Positions 41,101-49,401 of a stretch of 64,000 bases of DNA are shown piece by piece. The DNA is from Actinophytocola glycyrrhizae. GTDB lineage: Bacteria > Actinomycetota > Actinomycetes > Mycobacteriales > Pseudonocardiaceae. Numbering within the stretch: the stretch's first letter is position 1; each line of letters opens with the position of its first letter. The stretch covers positions 558,001 through 622,000 of the forward strand of contig NZ_JBHSIS010000003.1 of NCBI RefSeq assembly GCF_042653545.1. The letters are read 5' to 3'. Under the pieces are notes generated by a model, which worked only from the letters and a program-made list of their open reading frames with translations, was not told where the DNA came from and ran no database searches. The position numbers and the translations under genes are program-made.

Positions 41101-43161
41101 CTAGAGACGCCGTCTTCCCTCCTGCGCTGCCCGGTCGCTCGTCAGTCCGGACGGCGCCCCGCTCCCACGCTCCGGCTCCCGAGGCAGGCCGAGGATCCGT
41201 TCGCCGATGACGTTGCGCAGCACCTGCGTGGTGCCGCCCGCGATGGAGAGGCATCGGGTGAGCAGGAACTCGTGCAGTGCGCCCCCGGTGTCCTCGTCGA
41301 CGGCCGCGCCCGCCGCGCCGAGCAGGTCGACCACCGCCTCCGCGACGTCCTGCCGGTGCCGCACCCCGACCAGCTTGCACACGCTCGACTCCGGCCCCGG
41401 CCCGCGCCCGGCCAGCTGCCGCAGCGTGGCCCGAAGGTCCACGAGGGACACCGAAAGGCCCTGTGCCACCAGTTCGCCGACGCGTTCGCGGGCCTCGTCG
41501 GGGATGTCCAGCGACAGCAGGCGTTCCACCCCCTCGCCGAGCGCGGAGCCCGCGCCCAGCGCGACCCGCTCGTTGGCGAGCGTGGTGCGGGCGAGGCGCC
41601 AGCCGCCGTCGACCTCGCCGACCACGCAGTCGTCCGGCACGAACACCTCGTCGAGGAACACCTCGTTGAACCGGGCCTCGCCGGTGATCTCCCGCAGTGG
41701 CCGCAACGTGATCCCTGGCGTGCGCATGTCGACGAGGAAGTACGTGATGCCCTGGTGTTTCGGCGCGGCCGGATCGGTGCGGGCGAGGCAGATGGCCCAG
41801 TCGGCCTCGACCGCCTGCGACGTCCACACCTTCTGCCCGGTCAGCAGCCAGCCGCCGTCGGCGCGGGTCGCCTTCGTGCGCAGCGCGGCGAGGTCGGAGC
41901 CCGCGCCGGGTTCGGAGAACAGCTGGCACCAGCGCAGCTCGCCACGCAGTGTCGGGCCCGCGAAGCGTTTCCGCTGTTCCTCGGTGCCGTGCGCGAGGAT
42001 CGTCGGCACGGCCCACGCGCCGATCACCAGGTCCGGTCTGCGAATCCCGGCCCTGGCCAGCTCGTCGTCGATCACCAGCTGCGCGCGGGGCGAGGCGGCG
42101 AGCCCGTAGGGCGGGGGCCAGTGCGGTGTGAGGTATCCGCTGTCCGCCAACCGGACGCGTTGCTCCGCGGGGGACAGCGCGCCGATCGACGTGGCGAACT
42201 CGCGTGCCGGGACACGAGCGGCGTCGTCGGTGTCCACGCCGAGGCTGCGCCGCACCCCGGCGAGCGCCCGCGCGGCCACCTCCCGGCGCCAGCGGGCGGT
42301 GCCGCCGAGCAGTTGCCGGTTCGCGAGCGCGCGGCGCAGGTACAGGTGCGCGTCGTGCTCCCACGTGAAGCCGATGCCACCGAGGACCTGGACGCAGTCC
42401 TTCGCGTTCTCGACCGCCGCGTCGACCGCGAGTGCCGCTGCCGACGGCGCGGACAGCTCACCGCCGCGTGCGGCGTCCCACGCGAGCGCGGCGGCCTGTT
42501 CGGTGCGGCACAGCATTTCCGCGCACAGGTGCTTGACTGCCTGGAACGAGCCGATCGGCCTGCCGAACTGCTCCCGAAGCCTGGCGTGGGCCACCGCGGT
42601 GTCGAGGCACCAGCGCGCGATCCCCGCGGCCTCCGCGGCGAACAGGGTGGCCGCGGTGTCGAGGACGTGCGTGGTCGTCAGGCCGGTCGCGGTGACCGGC
42701 ACGTCGTCGAGGGTGACGCGGCCGAGCGGGCGCGAGAAGTCCAGCGGGGCCAGTGGTGCCGCCGGTGCGGTGGCGGTGAACCAGGTGCCACCGGCACCGA
42801 ACAGCACCGGGCCGTCGGTCACGAGCACCGGTGACAGGGTGCCGGTGGCGCGGCCGCCGGTGACCGTCACCTCGCCCGCGTCCAGTGCGATGCCGACAGG
42901 GGAGCCGAGCAGCACGGTCGTGAGCGCCGAGGGCAGCACCGGTCCCGGCACCAGGTGCCGCGCCGCCTCCTCGACCGCGGCGGCCTGGTCGGCGAGCGTC
43001 CCGCCGTCGGCGGTGATCGTCAGCAGGCCGAGTTCGGTCACGGCGGGCCAGTGGCGCCGCCACGCGTCCGGCTCGGTCTCCATCGCACGCACCGTGGCGA
43101 GCGTGTCAGCACGCTCGGCCATGTCCCGCACCACGCGCTGGAGGTCCTCGGTCACCGACAC
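41101..43161 (-). CDS. fadE34: Double-domain acyl-CoA dehydrogenase, steroid side chain
   Basis: 686 residues made of two acyl-CoA dehydrogenase domains. The N-terminal copy ends with REQFGRPIGSFQAVKHLCAE and VQVLGGIGFTWEHDAHLYLR. The C-terminal copy begins near SGYLTPHWPPPYGLAASP and has CQLFSEPGAGSDLAALRTKA and GQKVWTSQAVEADWAICLAR. This fused form and its place divergent from kstR match FadE34 (ChsE3) of M. tuberculosis, which desaturates the longer steroid side-chain acyl-CoA. GTG at 43161 is chosen; the KstR box begins 11 bp upstream, so it overlaps the promoter. Confidence 0.87.
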   Translation of the reverse strand: MSVTEDLQRVVRDMAERADTLATVRAMETEPDAWRRHWPAVTELGLLTITADGGTLADQAAAVEEAARHLVPGPVLPSALTTVLLGSPVGIALDAGEVTVTGGRATGTLSPVLVTDGPVLFGAGGTWFTATAPAAPLAPLDFSRPLGRVTLDDVPVTATGLTTTHVLDTAATLFAAEAAGIARWCLDTAVAHARLREQFGRPIGSFQAVKHLCAEMLCRTEQAAALAWDAARGGELSAPSAAALAVDAAVENAKDCVQVLGGIGFTWEHDAHLYLRRALANRQLLGGTARWRREVAARALAGVRRSLGVDTDDAARVPAREFATSIGALSPAEQRVRLADSGYLTPHWPPPYGLAASPRAQLVIDDELARAGIRRPDLVIGAWAVPTILAHGTEEQRKRFAGPTLRGELRWCQLFSEPGAGSDLAALRTKATRADGGWLLTGQKVWTSQAVEADWAICLARTDPAAPKHQGITYFLVDMRTPGITLRPLREITGEARFNEVFLDEVFVPDDCVVGEVDGGWRLARTTLANERVALGAGSALGEGVERLLSLDIPDEARERVGELVAQGLSVSLVDLRATLRQLAGRGPGPESSVCKLVGVRHRQDVAEAVVDLLGAAGAAVDEDTGGALHEFLLTRCLSIAGGTTQVLRNVIGERILGLPREPERGSGAPSGLTSDRAAQEGRRRL

Positions 43162-43172
43162 GCACCCGAGTA

Positions 43173-43186
43173 TAGAACATGTTCTA
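43173..43186. promoter_or_regulatory. KstR operator TAGAACATGTTCTA
   Basis: A perfect 14-bp palindrome fitting the known KstR consensus TNNAACNNGTTNNA at every fixed position. It lies in the 122-bp gap between fadE34 and kstR, 11 bp before the fadE34 start. It should mediate repression of fadE34 and the igr-like genes and autoregulation of kstR, relieved by steroid-CoA ligands. Confidence 0.88.
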
Positions 43187-43283
43187 GTTTTCCGGCTGTG
43201 GACGGACGTAACATGTCCGCTGCGTGGGTTCTGTAAGCTGTGGGCCGCAGGCAGGAACGCGTTTCGAAACAGGGGATCATCCG

Positions 43284-43922
43284 ATGGCAAGACCGCGCAC
43301 GGCGGGCGCCAACGCGCTGAACGTGCTCACCGACGACGAGCTCGGGTCAGCCGCCCAGCGCGACCGTCGCAAGAGGATTCTGGACGCCACGATCGCGCTG
43401 GCGTCGAAGGGGGGCTTCGAGGCGGTGCAGATGCGTGCCGTCGCGGAGAAGGCCGACGTCGCGCTCGGCACGCTCTACCGGTACTTCCCGTCGAAGATCC
43501 ACCTGCTGGTGTCCGGTCTCGCGCGGGAGCTCGAACGCGGCCAGGAACGCGGGGGCACCTCGATCCCCGGCGACACCGCCTACGACCGGCTGCTGTTCGT
43601 GCTCGGCCGCATCACCCGCGCCATGCAGCGCGACCCGAACCTCACCGAGGCGATGACCAGGGCGTTCATGTTCGCCGACGCGTCGGCCGCCGCCGAGGTG
43701 GACACCGTCGCGAAGCTGATCGAGCGCACGTTCGCCCGCGCGCTGCACGATGACGACCCGGCGGGTGAGCCGACCGACGAGGACCGCGCGATCGCCCGCG
43801 TCATCGGCGACGTGTGGCTGTCGAACCTCGTCGCGTGGGTGACCCGCCGGTCCTCCGCGTCGGACGTCGCGGAGCGGCTGGAGCTGACCGTGCGGTTGTT
43901 GCTGACCCACAAGGCGGAGTAA
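43284..43922 (+). CDS. kstR: TetR-family steroid catabolism repressor
   Basis: 212 residues. A leader ending in NVLTDDELGSAAQRDRRKRI, typical of KstR, precedes the TetR HTH (DATIALASKGGFEAVQMRAV, then KADVALGTLYRYFPSKIHLL). The ligand domain contains ITRAMQRDPNLTEAMTRAFMF and VWLSNLVAWVTRR. KstR represses cholesterol-degradation genes and is released by 3-oxo-steroid-CoA intermediates. The divergent fadE34 neighbour and the perfect KstR box between them reproduce the mycobacterial arrangement. Confidence 0.92.
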   Translation: MARPRTAGANALNVLTDDELGSAAQRDRRKRILDATIALASKGGFEAVQMRAVAEKADVALGTLYRYFPSKIHLLVSGLARELERGQERGGTSIPGDTAYDRLLFVLGRITRAMQRDPNLTEAMTRAFMFADASAAAEVDTVAKLIERTFARALHDDDPAGEPTDEDRAIARVIGDVWLSNLVAWVTRRSSASDVAERLELTVRLLLTHKAE

Positions 43923-43969
43923 CCCGGGCGGCGGTGGACTGGCCCGTGTCCGCACGGCATATTGAACGG

Positions 43970-44575
43970 ATGGTCAACCCCCCGCCGTTCGACCGGATCG
44001 GGAAGCGCTACGACGAGTCTTTCGTCGAACGTGATGCGCAAGTTGCAGAAGGCAATTGGCTGATCGATCAGCTGACGCTGCCCGCGCGCGTACTCGACCT
44101 CGGGTGCGGCAGCGGCCTGCCGACGTGCAGGCAACTGGTGGACGCGGGCGTCGAGGTGGTCGGCGTCGACGAGTCGGCGGCAATGCTCGCCCTGGCGGAG
44201 GAACACGCGCCCGGTGGCCGGTACCTGCACCGGGATCTGCGTGACATCGCGGACCTCGGCGAGTTCGACGCCGCGGTCGCGTTCTTCTCCCTGCTCATGC
44301 TGCCGAAGGGGGACATCCCGCCGCTGCTCGCGCAGTTGCGCAGCCAGTTGCGCGGGCCGAAGCTGCTGCAGATCTCGATGGTGCTCGGCGACTTCGACCA
44401 GTTCCCGATCATCTTCATGGGCGAACCGATCGCGGTGACGGCCTACCCGCCCGACGACCTGGCGCACGTCGTCGAACGGGCCGGCTTCGAGTGCCTCGAC
44501 CTGCGCGAGGTCAAGGCCGAGGCCGAGCGCAACCGCCTGGAGGTACAGCTTTTCCTGCGTGCGACAGGAAACTAG
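43970..44575 (+). CDS. Class I SAM-dependent methyltransferase
   Basis: 201 residues. Rossmann methyltransferase with motif I VLDLGCGSGLPTCRQLVDAG, motif II VVGVDESAAMLALAEEHAPG, and motif IV FDAAVAFFSLLMLPKGDIPP. It begins with FDRIGKRYDESFVERDAQV, a common UbiE/COQ5-like or TPMT-like opening. Substrate unknown. It lies 47 bp after kstR on the same strand, so it may be co-transcribed with it, but no steroid-pathway role is known. The ATG at 43970 is the first family-like start; a frame open further upstream is a shadow of kstR. Confidence 0.85.
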   Translation: MVNPPPFDRIGKRYDESFVERDAQVAEGNWLIDQLTLPARVLDLGCGSGLPTCRQLVDAGVEVVGVDESAAMLALAEEHAPGGRYLHRDLRDIADLGEFDAAVAFFSLLMLPKGDIPPLLAQLRSQLRGPKLLQISMVLGDFDQFPIIFMGEPIAVTAYPPDDLAHVVERAGFECLDLREVKAEAERNRLEVQLFLRATGN

Positions 44576-44638
44576 ATGATTGGTTCCGTGAAGTTGGTGT
44601 GAGTGGGCGATCGGTCGTGTGCTGGTCGCGTGGCTCCG

Positions 44639-44821
44639 GTTCGCGTTGTGGGTTTGTCCTCGCCGGACGGGCAGGTCTCGGGGGTGGCGGAGGGGCATGT
44701 CGGCTGCGGTTTGGGCGGGTCTGCAGGGAGCCCCTTTTGGTGGGCTTGCGCCACCGTCGGGGTTGCGTGGGGTTGCGGGCCCGCTGCGCGGGCCGGGCGC
44801 GGAGCGCCCTGGTTTGGTGCT
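44639..44821. repeat. Shared tail segment, inverted copy
   Basis: The reverse complement matches the tails at 23636 and 31492: AGACCTGCCCGTCCGGCGAG, AAGGGGCTCCCTGCA, GACGGTGGCGCAAGCCCACC, and CCAGGGCGCTCCGCGCCCGG. It lacks the inverted-repeat insertion seen at 31609-31742. With the array at 44822 it fills much of the 455-bp gap 44576-45030; I see no gene there. Confidence 0.7.
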
Positions 44822-44932
44822 GTGAAAGGCGCGTTGACGGCGTTGGCAATGCCGTGAAAGGCGCATTGACGGCGCTCAGCGCCGTGAATGGCCCATTGAC
44901 GGCACTTGTTGTGCCGTGAACGCGCCTTTCAC
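44822..44932. repeat. Four-unit palindromic array, full copy
   Basis: Four 20-bp units (starts 44822, 44854, 44884, 44916) with spacers 12, 10 and 12 bp; 111 bp long. The outer arms GTGAAAGGCGCGTT and AACGCGCCTTTCAC are identical to those at 31381-31491. It lies between convergent genes. Confidence 0.87.
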
Positions 44933-45030
44933 AGCACCGGCCCCGCCCCGTCGGGCGCCCGACGGGGCGCGGGTGTCATGCCCCTGCCGTGATCAAGTTT
45001 CGCGGGACCCGCCTTGGCTGGCTTCGGTCG

Positions 45031-45645
45031 TCAGACCCACTCGGCGCGGCTCAGTGCGCCGCGGAGCTTGGCGAGTGCGCGGTGCTGGGTGACGCGGACG
45101 GCGGTCGGGGTCAGGCCGACCGCGGTCGCGGTCTCCTGTGCCGAGAGGCCGACGATCAGGCGCAGCACCAGGATCTCGCGCTGGCGGGGCGGCAGTGTGG
45201 CGAGCAGCTCTTCGAGGCGGTCGCGCAGGTCGGCCGCCATGATCTGCTGCTCGGGGCTCGCGCTGACGTCCACGCTGTCCGGCACGTCGGCGGCCGGGTC
45301 CGACCGGTCCCGGCCCGCTCGGCGGTAGTGGTCGGCCACCTTGTGCGCCGCGATGCCGTAGACGAAGGGGAGGAACGACTCGGGCTCGTCGCCGTAACGG
45401 GTGATCGCCCCCAGGACGGCCATGCAGATCTCCTGGGCCACGTCGTCCGCGGACGAGTAGGCGGAACCGCTGCGTCCGATTCGTGACCGACAGTAGCGAA
45501 CGATCGCGGGCCTGATCCATGCGAAGAGCGTCGCGACGGCGTCCTGCTCCCCCGCCATCGACGACGTCACCAGCTCATGGAACGCGGCGCTCTTGAGACG
45601 AGCGAAAATCTCGGTCGCGTCGGATGACATAACCTGCGGACTCAC
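45031..45645 (-). CDS. shbA: ShbA/SigD-type ECF sigma factor
   Basis: 204 residues. Region 2: AVATLFAWIRPAIVRYCRSR with SSADDVAQEICMAVLGAI and the -10-recognition helix FVYGIAAHKVADHYRRAGRD. Region 4: LATLPPRQREILVLRLIVGL, SAQETATAVGLTPTAVRVTQ and HRALAKLR. This matches ShbA of Streptomyces, which drives the principal sigma gene hrdB, and SigD of mycobacteria. GTG at 45645 is chosen for GGAGG 4 bp upstream; ATG at 45630 is also possible. No anti-sigma gene lies downstream, only the repeat-filled gap, in contrast to the sigD-rsdA pair of mycobacteria. Confidence 0.85.
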   Translation of the reverse strand: MSPQVMSSDATEIFARLKSAAFHELVTSSMAGEQDAVATLFAWIRPAIVRYCRSRIGRSGSAYSSADDVAQEICMAVLGAITRYGDEPESFLPFVYGIAAHKVADHYRRAGRDRSDPAADVPDSVDVSASPEQQIMAADLRDRLEELLATLPPRQREILVLRLIVGLSAQETATAVGLTPTAVRVTQHRALAKLRGALSRAEWV

Positions 45646-45937
45646 GAGGCCTCCACGCACTTCTGCTCCCACACGTGAGTGATACTCGTAAACTTCAACG
45701 GTCAACCAACAGAGTCGAATGACCCTGTTCGCGACCCGTGTGGGGGAGATGGGTCCGACCGTGCGTGTCCGCCGTTCGGACGGTGCGAGGCCGACTACGG
45801 ATCGTGATGACGAAAGTCGAAATGATCTTGAAATGCCGCTGATGGAATTCCGGGCCGCCGAGACGATTCATCTCGAATACCGACAGGGTGTTGCGGACCC
45901 GCCCCGCAACTGGATCACACGGTCGTAGTCTTACCCC
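45646..45937. other. Divergent promoter region of the sigma factor and GAF-ANTAR genes
   Basis: 292 bp between divergent genes, less GC-rich than its surroundings around 45800-45880. It must carry promoters for both sides. A TAGTCT element 6 bp before the GAF-ANTAR GTG resembles a -10 box that would give a leaderless transcript. A 69-codon open frame at 45719-45928 shows no family resemblance and no ribosome site, so I do not call it. Confidence 0.4.
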
Positions 45938-46633
45938 GTGGCCAGCACGCCAGCCGAAGAACTGGCAGAAACGTTCGTCGAACTCGCCGACACCATGTCG
46001 GATGAGTTCGATCTCGACGGCTTTCTCCGGCTGCTGGTGAATCGGTGTGTACGGCTGCTCGGGGTGCCCGCTGCGGGGGTACTCGTCGAGGGTCACGGCG
46101 TGATCGCGTCACACGACGTGTTGCTGCCGGTGCTGCGGTACGAGGAGAGCCCGCTGCTGGACTGCGCCCGCGACGGCGTGCCGGTCGGGGTGCCCGACCT
46201 CGTCGCGACGTCGCTCTGGCCGACGTTCGCGGGCAGCGCCCTGGACGCCGGGTTCGCCTCGGTGCACGTGCTGCCGCTGTGCAGGCGGGACGTGACCATC
46301 GGCGCGCTGGCGCTGTTCCGTGCCGCCGTCGGCAAGGCGGACGTGCGGCTCGCCAAGGCGGTCGCCGACCTCGCCGCGGTCGGCATCCTGCAGTCGCGGG
46401 CGTTGCGCCGCGCCGAGGAGGTCACGAGGCAGCTGCAGTACGCCCTGGACAGCCGGGTGATCATCGAACAGGCCAAGGGGGTGCTCGCCGAACGGCTCGG
46501 GCTGGGCATGGGGGCCGCGTTCACCGCCCTGCGCACCTACGCGCGCAGCCACAACACGCGCGTCAGCGACCTCGCGTCATCCATAGTGGATGGCCGGTTC
46601 GACACCGACCTGCTGCGCGACAGGCGCGGCTGA
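45938..46633 (+). CDS. GAF and ANTAR domain regulator
   Basis: 231 residues. A GAF-like sensory domain at about 5-155 (EELAETFVELADTMSDEFDL; VHVLPLCRRDVTIGALALF) is followed by an ANTAR RNA-binding domain at about 165-225 (VTRQLQYALDSRVIIEQAKG; VLAERLGLGMGAAFTALRTY). ANTAR proteins bind paired hairpins in RNA and prevent termination. The sensed signal and target RNA are not evident here. GTG start, possibly leaderless. The gene is convergent with the GntR regulator gene, whose stop lies 7 bp away. Confidence 0.88.
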   Translation: MASTPAEELAETFVELADTMSDEFDLDGFLRLLVNRCVRLLGVPAAGVLVEGHGVIASHDVLLPVLRYEESPLLDCARDGVPVGVPDLVATSLWPTFAGSALDAGFASVHVLPLCRRDVTIGALALFRAAVGKADVRLAKAVADLAAVGILQSRALRRAEEVTRQLQYALDSRVIIEQAKGVLAERLGLGMGAAFTALRTYARSHNTRVSDLASSIVDGRFDTDLLRDRRG

Positions 46634-46639
46634 GGACTG

Positions 46640-47317
46640 CTAAGTCAGGGGAGGCGGACCAGCCGGCACCAGCCGGTCGATCGACTCGAGCATGTGCGCC
46701 TCGATCAGGCTGATCAGCTGCTGCTCGTCGCCGTCGGAGATCGCGTCCACCAGCGCGCGGTGCTCGGCGACCAGCTCGTCCGGTTCCGGGTAGTGCTCCT
46801 GCAGCGCGGCGAGGCACATCCGCGTCTCCACCAGCAGCGTCTGCGCCATCCGCTCCAGGCGCGAGTTGCCAGAACAGCTGACCAGCGTCTGGTGGAACGC
46901 CTGGTCGGCGTCGCTCATCTCGTTGCGGTCGCGGTTCGCCGCCGCGGCGACGAGGTTGTCCAGCGCCTCCGCGAGACGCACGACGGCCTCGCCCCGGTTG
47001 CCCGACATGATCAGCTGGCACGACGTGCGCTCTATCGCCAGCCGGGCGAGGTAGATGTCCCGTACGTCCGACGCCGAAAGGTCGATCACGAACAGGCCCC
47101 GGTGCCGTTCGCCACGCAGCAGTCCCTCCTGCACGAGTCGTTGCATCGCCTCTCGCAGTGGACCACGGCTCACCTCGAACCGCGCGGCGAGCTCAGCCTC
47201 GCCCAGCTGCGTGCCCGGCGCGAAGACGCCGTACATGACCGCCGAGCGCAGCTGTGCCGCGATCAGTTCGGCCGTCGACTGCCGCGCGACCGGTTCCAGC
47301 TCGCCCAACTCACTCAC
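46640..47317 (-). CDS. GntR regulator, FCD (FadR) subfamily
   Basis: 225 residues. Winged HTH of GntR at about 15-75: LIAAQLRSAVMYGVFAPGTQ, LGEAELAARFEVSRGPLREA, MQRLVQEGLLRGERHRGLFV. The FCD effector domain follows, with metal-ligand-type residues DADQAFHQTLVSCSGN and VAEHRALVDAISDGD. It is the last gene of a minus-strand run with two racemase-superfamily genes and DUF3830, and it probably regulates this locus. A palindrome GATTGTTGACAATC at 49402-49415, of the kind bound by FCD regulators, overlaps the divergent promoter. Confidence 0.88.
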   Translation of the reverse strand: MSELGELEPVARQSTAELIAAQLRSAVMYGVFAPGTQLGEAELAARFEVSRGPLREAMQRLVQEGLLRGERHRGLFVIDLSASDVRDIYLARLAIERTSCQLIMSGNRGEAVVRLAEALDNLVAAAANRDRNEMSDADQAFHQTLVSCSGNSRLERMAQTLLVETRMCLAALQEHYPEPDELVAEHRALVDAISDGDEQQLISLIEAHMLESIDRLVPAGPPPLT

Positions 47318-47319
47318 GA

Positions 47320-48045
47320 CTACTCCCTGGCAAACAGTGCCCCCAGCCCGGCCCTCGGCTCCGTTGCGCCGACCAGCCGCAGCCCTTCCCACACGCTGAC
47401 CTGGTTCGCGGTCAGCACCGGCTTGCCCAGCCGCTCCTCCAGGTCGGTCAGCCACGCGACGGTGTGCAGCGCCGTGTCCGGCACCAGCACCGCCTCGGCG
47501 TCGGCGTGGTCGTTCGACGCCACGAAGTCCAGCACCTCGTCGCGGCGCAGCGTGCCGACCTCGGCCGCGGTCACGATGCCCCGGCACGACAGCGACACCA
47601 CCTCGATGTCCGCGGCGCCGAGGAACGCGGCGAACCGGTCGGCCACGTCCCGCGGGTAGGTCGCCGCCACCGCCACCCTGCGCAACCCCAGGTGCCGCAC
47701 CGCGTTGACGAACGCGAAGGACGTGCTCGACGCGGGCGCCGCCGCGGCCGACCGCACGCCCTCGACCTGCGCGGACGCGCCGTCCCAGCCGAAGACGAAG
47801 CTGCCGGAGGTGCACGCCCACACCGCCGCGTCGACGCCGTGCGCCTTCAGCGCGGCCGCGCCCTCGCCGAGGACGTCCTCGCCGCCGATGTCCAGCAGCG
47901 CGTCCACCCGGTGCGCGTCCTCCCGCATCAGCGTGTGCACCACCGGCAGGGCGACGGCCCGGCCGGTGGCGGCGAGCAGCCGTTCCATCGCCGGGTACTC
48001 GTCCTCCGCGCTGTAACCGGGGTAGAGGAAACCGATGGCGGTCAT
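47320..48045 (-). CDS. Maleate isomerase/Asp-Glu racemase superfamily protein (one Cys)
   Basis: 241 residues starting MTAIGFLYPGYSAEDEYPAM, the usual opening of maleate cis-trans isomerases and arylmalonate decarboxylases. The first catalytic Cys is present in WACTSGSFVFGWDG. The second, expected in the last third, seems replaced: the segment reads EAVLVPDTALHTVAWL, where the paralogue next door has ISCTNVPTYD. A one-Cys enzyme of this fold could be a decarboxylase or lyase rather than an isomerase. It ends 3 bp before the GntR start. Confidence 0.8.
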   Translation of the reverse strand: MTAIGFLYPGYSAEDEYPAMERLLAATGRAVALPVVHTLMREDAHRVDALLDIGGEDVLGEGAAALKAHGVDAAVWACTSGSFVFGWDGASAQVEGVRSAAAAPASSTSFAFVNAVRHLGLRRVAVAATYPRDVADRFAAFLGAADIEVVSLSCRGIVTAAEVGTLRRDEVLDFVASNDHADAEAVLVPDTALHTVAWLTDLEERLGKPVLTANQVSVWEGLRLVGATEPRAGLGALFARE

Positions 48046-48060
48046 GGGCAAACCCTATCT

Positions 48061-48828
48061 TCAGGCCGCGTACGGCTGGGTGACCTGCGCGAGCCACTGA
48101 CCGGACGCCATCATCGGCGAGCCGATCGCGTGGAGTGCCGACCACATGGTCACCTGGTTCGCCGTCAGCACCGGCTTGCCGAGCCAGCGCTCCAGCGGGC
48201 CGATGATGTCGTAGGTCGGCACGTTCGTGCAGGAGATGAACAGTCCGTCCGCCTCGGGGACGTCGACCGAGGTGACCGCCTGGACGATCTCCGCGTAGCC
48301 GACCTTCCAGATGTGGTCGAGCAGGCCGAGTCCCACGCTCGACACCACCTCGACCCCGTGCTCGGCGAGGAACGACAGCAGCCGCTCGGTGACGCTGTCG
48401 ATGTAGGGGGTCACGACCGCGATCCGGTTGAGGTTCAGCGCCCGCAGCGCCTCGACCAGCCCGCCGGACGTCGTGGTAGCCGATGGCGCGCCCGCGGACA
48501 TCATGCTGGCGTGCAGCTCGCGTTCGCCGCCCGCGCCGCCGACGAAGCTGCCCGACGCGCACGCGTACGTCACCACCAGGGGTTCCGGTGCGAGCACGTC
48601 CTTGGTCGCGCGGCGGACCCGGTCGGGGTCGGACAGCTCGCTGGCCATCTCGATCGTCACGGGCACCGGCACGAACGGCAGCCGGGTCATGTACAGGGAG
48701 ACGTCGTCGGGCGCCCAGCGCCACAGCTCGCGGTCCAGTGCGAAGTCGAACGGCGCGACCACGCCGACGCCCCGCTGGGTGACGAGCTCAGGGCCGATGA
48801 TCTCCAGTGCGCCTCTGTCAGAAATCAT
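48061..48828 (-). CDS. Maleate isomerase/Asp-Glu racemase superfamily protein (two Cys)
   Basis: 255 residues. Both catalytic Cys positions are present: YACASGSFVGGAGG in the first half and ADGLFISCTNVPTYDIIGPL in the second, followed by the family motif WLGKPVLTANQVTMW. This is consistent with a maleate isomerase or related racemase. ATG at 48828 has an AGGGGG site about 7 bp upstream; an earlier in-frame start at 48879 would overlap DUF3830. It shares the operon with a one-Cys paralogue, suggesting successive steps on related dicarboxylates; the substrate is unknown. Confidence 0.83.
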   Translation of the reverse strand: MISDRGALEIIGPELVTQRGVGVVAPFDFALDRELWRWAPDDVSLYMTRLPFVPVPVTIEMASELSDPDRVRRATKDVLAPEPLVVTYACASGSFVGGAGGERELHASMMSAGAPSATTTSGGLVEALRALNLNRIAVVTPYIDSVTERLLSFLAEHGVEVVSSVGLGLLDHIWKVGYAEIVQAVTSVDVPEADGLFISCTNVPTYDIIGPLERWLGKPVLTANQVTMWSALHAIGSPMMASGQWLAQVTQPYAA

Positions 48829-48838
48829 GACGGCCCCC

Positions 48839-49333
48839 TCAGCCGTCGTGCCGTTGGTACACCAGCCGCTCACCGACACTGCCCGACCGCCAGACGTCGT
48901 TGCACGCCTCCGCCATCACGTCGAGGCCCTCGACGATCGTGGCGTAGACGTTCCCGGGCACCCAGCCGACGTCGCCGTTCAGCAGGAGGTTGTTCCGGCC
49001 GTAGAAGATCGCGAGGTCGATGACCCCGGACAGCTTCTCGAGGCCCTTCTCCTCCTTGAAGGCACGGTCGAGCATGCCGCCGTGGAAGTCGAAGAACACC
49101 ACGTCACCGGGGATCGGCGTGACGGTGGGGTTCTCGTGGCCGATCGGCTCGTCGATGAACCGCTCGACCATCGTGTAGATCTCGTTGCGGGCGTACTTCG
49201 CGTGGTGCACGGGCCCCGCGTGGGGCAACGTCTCCCAGACCGCGTCGCACGTCCTCGGCGCGTCCTTGTCCAGGAGTTGGGCCACGCACGACACGCCTCG
49301 GCGTTCGAGCGCGATCGACATGAAACGGGCCAT
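48839..49333 (-). CDS. DUF3830 (cyclophilin-like) protein
   Basis: 164 residues matching DUF3830, a family with a cyclophilin-like barrel: VAQLLDKDAPRTCDAVWETL, GPVHHAKYARNEIYTMVERF, NPTVTPIPGDVVFFDFHGG and LAIFYGRNNLLLNGDVGWVPGN-type segments. DUF3830 genes often sit with amidases, hydantoinases and racemase-superfamily genes, but the function is unknown. It is the first gene of the minus-strand operon, 10 bp before the next start, and diverges from the hydroxyacid dehydrogenase gene. Confidence 0.83.
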   Translation of the reverse strand: MARFMSIALERRGVSCVAQLLDKDAPRTCDAVWETLPHAGPVHHAKYARNEIYTMVERFIDEPIGHENPTVTPIPGDVVFFDFHGGMLDRAFKEEKGLEKLSGVIDLAIFYGRNNLLLNGDVGWVPGNVYATIVEGLDVMAEACNDVWRSGSVGERLVYQRHDG

Positions 49334-49401
49334 GGGCACCCCAATGCAGCACCGAGTAGGAGCGGGTTTCGTTGTTCTCCGCGGGCTGCGACGGCCGCGC
49401 C

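Noticed and set aside
44491..44919. Open frame across the palindromic array encoding repeated KGALTAL/NGPLTAL-type peptides
   Set aside because: The peptide periodicity comes from the 20-bp DNA repeat. Frames are not preserved among copies, and no start signal is present.
45719..45928. A 69-residue gene between the sigma factor and GAF-ANTAR genes
   Set aside because: No recognisable family, no ribosome site, and it would fill the divergent promoter region.
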